A DNA stretch of 5,641 nucleotides. Source: an uncultured Clostridia bacterium. Lineage in GTDB: Bacteria; Bacillota; Clostridia; Christensenellales; Aristaeellaceae. The notes beneath the pieces are model-generated. The model saw only the letters and a list, made by a program, of their open reading frames with translations. It had not been told where the DNA came from and did no database searches. Of this stretch, positions 1 through 5,641 are shown piece after piece. A program made the position numbers and the translations under genes. The stretch is from contig CAKTUS010000121.1 of NCBI GenBank assembly GCA_934621485.1, positions 1 through 5,641 on the forward strand, written 5' to 3'. Every line of letters begins with the position of its first letter. Position 1 is the first letter of the stretch.

Positions 1-5
1 TCCCC

Positions 6-34
6 TTGCATTTTGAAGGGAAATCCGATATGAT
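6..34 (+). promoter_or_regulatory. Probable sigma-A type promoter of lepA
   Basis: A -10 like box TATGAT (29-34, 5 of 6 to consensus) lies 17 bp after a weak -35 like box TTGCAT (6-11, 3 of 6). Transcription would begin near position 40-42 and leave a leader of roughly 33 nt before the lepA start. The spacing is ideal but the -35 box is poor. Further promoters upstream of the window cannot be excluded. Confidence 0.45.
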
Positions 35-56
35 AGACAATGTTGGAATCCGTTTG

Positions 57-73
57 AAAGGGGAGAGGTTCCC

Positions 74-76
<3 letters not shown>
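57..76 (+). promoter_or_regulatory. lepA ribosome binding site and UUG start, in a hairpin
   Basis: The purine run AAAGGGGAGAGG (57-68) supplies Shine-Dalgarno cores GGAG (62-65, 8 nt before the start) and GAGG (65-68, 5 nt before). This fixes the UUG at 74-76 as the start. The nearby ATG at 78-80 is out of frame and meets a stop after four codons. Bases 58-64 can pair with 69-75 (seven pairs, one G-U), leaving GAGG as the tetraloop and the first two bases of the start codon in the stem. Confidence 0.7.
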
Positions 77-1881
<1,805 letters not shown>

Positions 1882-1885
<4 letters not shown>

Positions 1886-2742
1886 GTTTGTATCTGAAGC
1901 GCCTGGTCTTGCCGGATGCGGAGCAGGAAAGCAGCTTTGCCATGGGCATAAGACGCACCTGCTATGACAGCTTTTATCCCTTTGGCACGCTCAGCGCCAA
2001 GGGGCTGGTTCAAGTGGAGTTTGAGCCAGTGACCCTCTTGTGCGGCGGTAACGGCAGTGGGAAGTCTACTTTGCTGAACGTGATTGCGGAAAAGCTGAGT
2101 GTGAAGCGGCAGAGTCTGTATAATCGGTCCAGCTTTTTTGAGGATTACCTGGCGCAGTGTGAAGCGGCGTTGTCAGGGCCGTTGCCCGAGAGCAGCCGCA
2201 TCATTACCAGCGACGATGTATTCGATTTTATGCTGAATCTGCGGGCGGTTAATCAAGGGATTGACCAGCGCCGGGAGGAAATATTTCAGGAATACTTGGA
2301 CGCGAAGTACAGCGACTTCCAGTTGCGCTCCATGGCAGATTACGAGAGGCTGCGCCAAATGAACGATGCCCGGCGCCAAAGCCAGTCCCGTTATGTGCGT
2401 CAGCGGCTAAAGAAGAATGTGCGGGAACATTCCAACGGCGAGAGCGCTTTGCTGTACTTCCAAGACCAGATTACAGAAAACGGACTGTTTTTGCTGGATG
2501 AGCCGGAAAACAGCCTTTCTCCGCAAAAGCAGCTGGAATTATGCCGTTTTTTGGAAGAAGCGGCGCGCTTTTACGGTTGCCAGCTGATCATCGCCACCCA
2601 TTCGCCGTTCCTGCTGGCGCTGCGCGGAGCGCGGGTGTATGATTTGGACGCTGAGCCGGCCCGTGTTTCCCGCTGGACCGACCTTCCCAATGTGCGAACC
2701 TATTTTTCTTTTTTCCAGGCCCATCAGGAGGATTTTTGCTAA
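1882..2742 (+). CDS. AAA/ABC-type ATPase of unknown function, coupled to lepA
   Basis: This is a 286-residue soluble ATPase of the ABC/AAA_21-like class (resembling the predicted-ATPase group COG3910). Visible motifs are Walker A GGNGSGKST (55-63, Lys61), an ABC-signature-like SNGES (184-188), Walker B LFLLDEPE (202-209, with Asp206 and the probable catalytic Glu207) and the H-loop THS (239-241, His240). Between Walker A and the signature lies a charged, probably helical insert (about 80-180), rich in Arg, Gln and Glu. No membrane segment or signal peptide is seen, and no permease gene is adjacent, so a transporter role is unlikely. The set resembles RecF/SMC-like ATPases that dimerise on ATP. 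The ATG at 1882 overlaps the lepA stop (ATGA) and has no good Shine-Dalgarno of its own, which suggests translational coupling. The biological role and substrate are unknown. It is complete, with all nucleotide-binding residues intact. Confidence 0.9.
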
Positions 2743-2778
2743 CAATGCCGATTTTTCCTGAAATATGGCCTCAAACCC

Positions 2779-2807
2779 TTGTCAAAGGCAAAAATGCGTG
2801 GTATAAT
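2779..2807 (+). promoter_or_regulatory. Near-consensus extended -10 promoter of rpmB
   Basis: A -35 box TTGTCA (2779-2784, 5 of 6) and a perfect -10 box TATAAT (2802-2807) are separated by exactly 17 bp. A TG at 2799-2800 forms an extended -10. Initiation would fall near 2813-2815, giving a leader of about 38 nt. That is too short for the L28 gene to carry a complex leader riboregulator. This is the strongest promoter in the window and makes rpmB independent of the lepA operon. Confidence 0.9.
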
Positions 2808-2838
2808 AGTCAAGCTGTAAAGAATGCAAACTCCCGTT

Positions 2839-2844
2839 AGGAGG
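2839..2844 (+). promoter_or_regulatory. Ribosome binding site of rpmB
   Basis: A perfect AGGAGG lies 7 nt before the rpmB ATG at 2852, which supports that start and high expression. Confidence 0.9.
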
Positions 2845-2851
2845 TGTAAGT

Positions 2852-3067
2852 ATGGGCAAGTTTTGTGAGGTATGCGAGAAGGGCATGATGAGCGGCCATA
2901 ACGTGAGCCATTCCAACCGCAAGACCAATCGTGTTTGGGCTCCGAACGTACAGCGCGTTCGCGTGCTGGTGAACGGTCAGGCGAAGCGGCTGAACGTGTG
3001 CACCCGTTGCCTGCGTAGCGGCAATGTGCAGCGTGCTCTGCCCACGAAGTCCAACGTTGAGGCCTAA
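2852..3067 (+). CDS. rpmB: 50S ribosomal protein L28, zinc-ribbon form
   Basis: L28 is a small basic protein of the large ribosomal subunit. The 71-residue product has the family layout. The N-terminus is MGKFCEVCEKG, followed by a basic middle with HSNRKTNRVWAPNVQ (20-34) and a C-terminal CTRC segment. Two CxxC pairs, Cys5/Cys8 and Cys50/Cys53, form the four-cysteine zinc ribbon, so this is the zinc-binding (C+) type rather than the cysteine-free paralogue some bacteria use under zinc limitation. Length is a little above the common 60-65 residues because of the C-terminal tail. It is transcribed alone from its own promoter and followed directly by a strong hairpin terminator. No Zur-like operator was recognised near its promoter. 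Confidence 0.97.
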   Translation: MGKFCEVCEKGMMSGHNVSHSNRKTNRVWAPNVQRVRVLVNGQAKRLNVCTRCLRSGNVQRALPTKSNVEA

Positions 3068-3080
3068 TGGGAGGATCGAT

Positions 3081-3130
3081 TGGACATACAAAAACACCCC
3101 GCCGTTTGGCGGGGTGTTTTTGTATGTCCA
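3081..3130. terminator. Perfect 23-bp palindromic, bidirectional terminator
   Basis: Arms 3081-3103 and 3108-3130 are perfect reverse complements around a 4-nt loop (GTTT). The inner GC-rich stem (CACCCCGCC / GGCGGGGTG) is followed by TTTTTG on both strands, so it should act as an intrinsic terminator in either direction. It would end rpmB transcripts from the left and the GH3-garR operon from the right. The match continues 9-10 bp beyond the T-tract (TGTATGTCCA pairs with TGGACATACA), more than termination needs. Confidence 0.93.
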
Positions 3131-3372
3131 AAACCTGTGGAAAGTATGAGAGGGTAGCAGCGCAATGGGCGTAGGACTCTCTGGCGTTCGTTTTCTTCAT
3201 TTTCTTCGCCTTTCTAACACACTTTGAATGAAACCTATGAGCGCTATTCTGCGCCTGCTTTTTTAGTCTCTTGTTTGTCGCAATCTGAAGCAACTCCATA
3301 TCGGGCCGTTCTTAAGCCTGCTAGAAAAGCGAAGAAATCCGTCAATCCCTCTTAATTGAAATAGACTGGCTG
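3131..3372. other. Gene-free convergent intergenic region
   Basis: These 242 bases separate the rpmB terminator from the 3' end of garR. No reading frame here has a good ribosome binding site or a recognisable product. The longest frame, on the minus strand from 3299, runs through the terminator and antisense to rpmB, so I do not call it. The tract contains a tandem TTTTCTTC/TTTTCTTCGC pyrimidine run (3191-3209) and the inverted repeat listed separately. No hairpin with a T-tract is evident directly after the garR stop. Confidence 0.7.
3201..3337. repeat. 16-bp near-perfect inverted repeat spanning 137 bp
   Basis: TTTCTTCGCCTTTCTA at 3201-3216 is the reverse complement, with 15 of 16 matches, of TAGAAAAGCGAAGAAA at 3322-3337. 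The 105 bp between them show no clear gene. In RNA transcribed from the minus strand (the 3' flank of garR) the single mismatch becomes a G-U pair, so the arms would pair along their whole length. In plus-strand RNA it would be a C-A mismatch. It could be a structured 3' UTR, a small non-autonomous mobile element remnant, or chance. No convincing target-site duplication is seen at the ends. Confidence 0.5.
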
Positions 3373-4263
3373 TCAACTGGGTCGTTTCAAGCTGCATCCC
3401 GCCAGTTTTTCATAATAGCGTAGCAGCGCGCTATGATCCTCTTGACCCCTTCCATCGGCATGCAAGTTTTGCAGCATTTCCATTACCGAAGCAGTCAGCG
3501 GCAGAGACGCTCCCACGGCATGGCCCGTTTCAAGAGCATTGTTCAAATCTTTGATATGCAGGTCAATGCGAAAGCCAGGAGTAAAGTTCTGCTCCAGCAT
3601 CATGGGCGCTTTGGCCTCCATTACCGTAGAACCTGCCAAGCCGCCGCGGATGGCCTGGAATACCAAATTGGGGTCTACACCGGCTCGGGCGCTGAGCATA
3701 ATTGCCTCCGAAAGGGCGGCGATATTACAGGCCACAATGACTTGATTGGCAAGCTTGGTCGTATTTCCAGCGCCAATTTCACCACAGTATACCGCGCTGG
3801 AACCCATCGCCAGTAGTAACTCTTTCACCTGATGGAAGACGTCCTCAGGCCCACCAACCATGATGGACAGTGTTCCGTCAATAGCTTTAGGTTCACCGCC
3901 GGATACAGGCGCATCCAGCATTTTCACGCCCTTTTGCTGGCAGGCACAATTTATTTCCTGAGAAGCCAGCGGCGCAATGGAGCTCATATCGATCAATACG
4001 CAGCCCGGCTTCGCGCCTTCCAAAACGCCGTTTTTTCCAAGTACGGCTTCCTTTACGTGAGGACTGTTTGGCAGCATGGTAATCACACATTCGCTATCTC
4101 CCGCTGCTTCCTTGCTGCTTGCAGCCCGGCATGCCCCGGCAGCTACAAGTTCTGCCACAGGCACAGGATTGCGGTCGTATACCGTTACAGAGTAGCCTGC
4201 TTTCAGCAGGTTCTTGGCCATCGGTTTTCCCATAATGCCCAAGCCAATAAAGCCTATCTTCAT
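3373..4263 (-). CDS. garR: 2-hydroxy-3-oxopropionate (tartronate semialdehyde) reductase
   Basis: This cytoplasmic NAD(P)H enzyme of the beta-hydroxyacid dehydrogenase family would reduce tartronate semialdehyde to D-glycerate, a step in glucarate/galactarate and glyoxylate catabolism. The 296-residue product matches the usual length and closely follows my recollection of E. coli GarR: IGLGIMG-type Rossmann motif GLGIMG (7-12), TMLPNSPHVKE (62-72), LIDMSSIAPLAS (90-101), substrate-binding DAPVSGGEPKAIDGTLS (117-133), the catalytic-lysine helix GNTTKLANQVIVA (166-178, Lys170, Asn174), IRGGLAGST (205-213) and GFRIDLHIKDL (230-240, Lys238). The all-helical C-terminal dimerisation domain covers about 165-290. 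The ATG at 4261-4263 is preceded by a GAGGGAG-like site about 9 nt away. It lies 25 bp after the GH3 gene and is probably cotranscribed with it. Related 3-hydroxyisobutyrate dehydrogenases are the main alternative, but the PNSPHVKE and SGGEPKAIDG segments favour GarR. Confidence 0.9.
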   Translation of the reverse strand: MKIGFIGLGIMGKPMAKNLLKAGYSVTVYDRNPVPVAELVAAGACRAASSKEAAGDSECVITMLPNSPHVKEAVLGKNGVLEGAKPGCVLIDMSSIAPLASQEINCACQQKGVKMLDAPVSGGEPKAIDGTLSIMVGGPEDVFHQVKELLLAMGSSAVYCGEIGAGNTTKLANQVIVACNIAALSEAIMLSARAGVDPNLVFQAIRGGLAGSTVMEAKAPMMLEQNFTPGFRIDLHIKDLNNALETGHAVGASLPLTASVMEMLQNLHADGRGQEDHSALLRYYEKLAGCSLKRPS

Positions 4264-4272
4264 TTTTCATTT

Positions 4273-4279
4273 CTCCCTC
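4273..4279 (-). promoter_or_regulatory. Ribosome binding site of garR
   Basis: On the minus strand the segment reads GAGGGAG, with the GGGAG core about 9 nt before the garR ATG. It lies in the 25-bp gap after the GH3 stop, so garR can initiate on a shared mRNA. Confidence 0.7.
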
Positions 4280-4288
4280 TCTCTGTGT

Positions 4289-5641
4289 TCAAATGCGGTT
4301 CAGGCTTTCAACCAGTTCGTTAATCGCACTTCGATCAATAGCCCCTCCGCTCAGGGAAGCCAGTGCGTGCAATGGCGTGTCCCGAATCATGGCTTCCGCC
4401 ATCTCGGCTGAAACTGCCGCCCCCTCGTCAGGTTCTTCCGGGAACAAGCCCATAGCAGCGATATATTTGCGAACCAACTCGGCCCGTTTGGGTTGCTTAA
4501 GCAACTCACCGCAGGGCGTATCGCCGGTCACCGGTACATTGAGCTGCTCATCCCGAACCTCCAGCAACGCAGTCAGCCGAATATCCCGGCTGGACGCAGC
4601 AGCCTCAACAGCATACCGGCCTCCCTCGATACGCCACTGATGGATTTCCTCTTCCCAGTAAGCAAAGGAACGCCTGTCTAGGATAGTCGTCACAGTGCCC
4701 GTTTCACCGGGAGCCAAATCAATCTTTCCATAGCCTTTCAATTCACGTACTGGACGATCAATAGAGGTCTGAACAGGGCGAATGTAAAACTGGACAATTT
4801 CCTTACCCTGCGTGCAGCCTGTATTGGTTACATCAACCGAAACGCTCAGATTTTCCCCATCAAAATGCTGCTTGGAAAGGCGCAAATTGCTGTAGGCAAA
4901 TGATGTATAGCTCAAGCCATGTCCAAAGGGGAATAGTACGGGCATCTGCCTTTTGTCGTAATATCGGTAGCCCACATAAATTCCTTCACTATATTCCACC
5001 TTTTGGCGACCGCCTGGGAAATCAAGATAAGCCGGCGTATCTTGAAGGCGAACGGGGAATGTTTCCGCCAGCTTTCCACTTGGCGATGCAAACCCAAACA
5101 GCAAATCCACCACTGCGCCTCCAACAGCCTGACCGCCCAAATAGGCTTCCAGTACCGCGTCAACCTGATGAATCCACGGCATTTCCACAGGAGCGCCATT
5201 GTGCAAAACTACAACCACATTTTTCTGCACAGCCGTTACGGCGTTTACCAAATGGTTCTGGCATAGAGGCAGGCGCAAGCTATCGCGATCATAACCTTCA
5301 GATTCGATTCGCTCTGGCAATCCAAGGAAAAGCACCGCCACTTCCGCCTCGGCAGCCGCCCGAACCGCAGCAGCCTCAAGCGCCTCATCAGGTTGGTCCG
5401 AATCCAGGGAAAAGCCTTCCGCATAGCTTACTTCTGCCACACTACGTACCGCCTCCATGGCGGAAAGTACTGCGGAACAATGAATATGGCTGGAACCTCC
5501 GCCTTGGAACCTTGGCTTCTTAGCAAACGCACCTATAAAGGCAATCTTTTTCTTAGCCGAAAGGGGCAGCAGCCGATGATCGTTTTTCAAGAGCACCATT
5601 GCTTCACGACCAATGCGGCGGGCAAGTTCGTGCTGCTGCTT
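4289..5641 (-). CDS. GH3 family beta-glucosidase, C-terminal part (cut by window edge)
   Basis: GH3 enzymes hydrolyse non-reducing terminal beta-linked sugars. About 450 residues are visible. The frame stays open to the right edge, where QQHELARRIGREAMVLLKND reads as the normal entry into the GH3 C-terminal domain, so the ATG at 5597-5599 is internal and not the start. The N-terminal barrel with the nucleophile Asp is outside the window. Counting from the edge, the GH3_C sandwich covers about 17-245. It includes the loop ESEGYDRDSLRLP, whose Glu at 115 is the likely acid/base by analogy with characterised GH3 enzymes, SPSGKLAETFP (186-196), YSEGIYVGYRYYDKR (217-231) and FPFGHGLSYTSF (237-248). 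A fibronectin III-like domain follows (about 262-365), then a roughly 85-residue tail with RDTPLHALASLSGG. No signal peptide can be judged. The substrate (glucoside, xyloside or other) cannot be read from this part. It is followed 25 bp later by garR. Confidence 0.95.
   Translation of the reverse strand, partial: KQQHELARRIGREAMVLLKNDHRLLPLSAKKKIAFIGAFAKKPRFQGGGSSHIHCSAVLSAMEAVRSVAEVSYAEGFSLDSDQPDEALEAAAVRAAAEAEVAVLFLGLPERIESEGYDRDSLRLPLCQNHLVNAVTAVQKNVVVVLHNGAPVEMPWIHQVDAVLEAYLGGQAVGGAVVDLLFGFASPSGKLAETFPVRLQDTPAYLDFPGGRQKVEYSEGIYVGYRYYDKRQMPVLFPFGHGLSYTSFAYSNLRLSKQHFDGENLSVSVDVTNTGCTQGKEIVQFYIRPVQTSIDRPVRELKGYGKIDLAPGETGTVTTILDRRSFAYWEEEIHQWRIEGGRYAVEAAASSRDIRLTALLEVRDEQLNVPVTGDTPCGELLKQPKRAELVRKYIAAMGLFPEEPDEGAAVSAEMAEAMIRDTPLHALASLSGGAIDRSAINELVESLNRI

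Noticed and set aside
2745..2840. A 31-codon frame from ATG 2745 between the ATPase and rpmB
   Set aside because: The only AGGAGG (2726-2731) is 13 nt away, too far. The frame contains the whole rpmB promoter and would not be on the rpmB mRNA from its start, so it is probably chance.
3080..3157. GGGAGG followed by a UUG-start frame of 25 codons just after rpmB
   Set aside because: The frame runs through the terminator palindrome and shows no known motif, so the ribosome-site spacing is most likely coincidence.
3241..3265. Possible hairpin plus T-run (GCGC...GCGC then TTTTTT)
   Set aside because: The stem has only about four reliable pairs, too weak to call a terminator.
2739..3299. A 186-codon minus-strand frame over the convergent gap and antisense to rpmB
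   Set aside because: It crosses the terminator and the antisense strand of a certain gene. It has no good ribosome binding site and its composition does not resemble a known protein.
4900..5523. A 207-codon plus-strand frame opposite the GH3 gene
   Set aside because: It is a shadow of the GH3 coding sequence, which has clear conserved motifs. The translation is low in recognisable content.
5597..5599. The ATG at 5597-5599 as the true start of the GH3 gene
   Set aside because: The frame remains open to the window edge and the residues before it continue the normal GH3 linker into VLLKN, so the gene is simply cut by the window.

Overview
The window looks like chromosomal DNA from a bacterium of the Bacillota, probably a gut-type member of the Clostridia. 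The pointers are strong purine-rich ribosome binding sites, a UUG start on lepA, a four-cysteine zinc-ribbon ribosomal protein L28, a sigma-A type promoter close to consensus, and a GH3 beta-glucosidase of clostridial style. Placement below that level is not possible from the sequence alone. GC is moderate, a little above half by eye. There is no sign of phage, transposase, CRISPR, tRNA or rRNA.

Left half (1-3130, + strand). A probable promoter and a ribosome binding site folded into a small hairpin lead into lepA (elongation factor 4, complete). The lepA stop overlaps the start of an ABC-type/AAA ATPase of unknown role (ATGA overlap), so the two are probably one translationally coupled operon. 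A near-consensus extended -10 promoter just after the ATPase drives rpmB (ribosomal protein L28). rpmB is closed by a hairpin terminator that is a perfect 23-bp inverted repeat. No terminator is visible between the ATPase and rpmB, so lepA-operon readthrough into rpmB is possible.

Middle (3131-3372). These 242 bases lie between convergent transcription units and hold no credible gene. They do contain a 16-bp inverted repeat (15/16 matches) about 105 bp apart. In RNA from the minus strand, the 3' flank of garR, it would pair fully because the mismatch becomes G-U.

Right half (3373-5641, - strand). Reading leftwards, a GH3 beta-glucosidase-type hydrolase enters cut off at the right window edge, with its N-terminal catalytic barrel outside. 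It is followed 25 bp later by a complete garR-like tartronate semialdehyde (2-hydroxy-3-oxopropionate) reductase. The two probably share one mRNA and suggest catabolism of a glycoside or sugar acid. Their promoter lies outside the window. The bidirectional terminator at 3081-3130 is the nearest strong stop for this operon too.

I see no clearly new system. The items most worth a second look are the lepA-coupled ATPase, the inverted repeat in the convergent gap, the over-long terminator palindrome, the lepA initiation hairpin, and the GH3-garR pairing.
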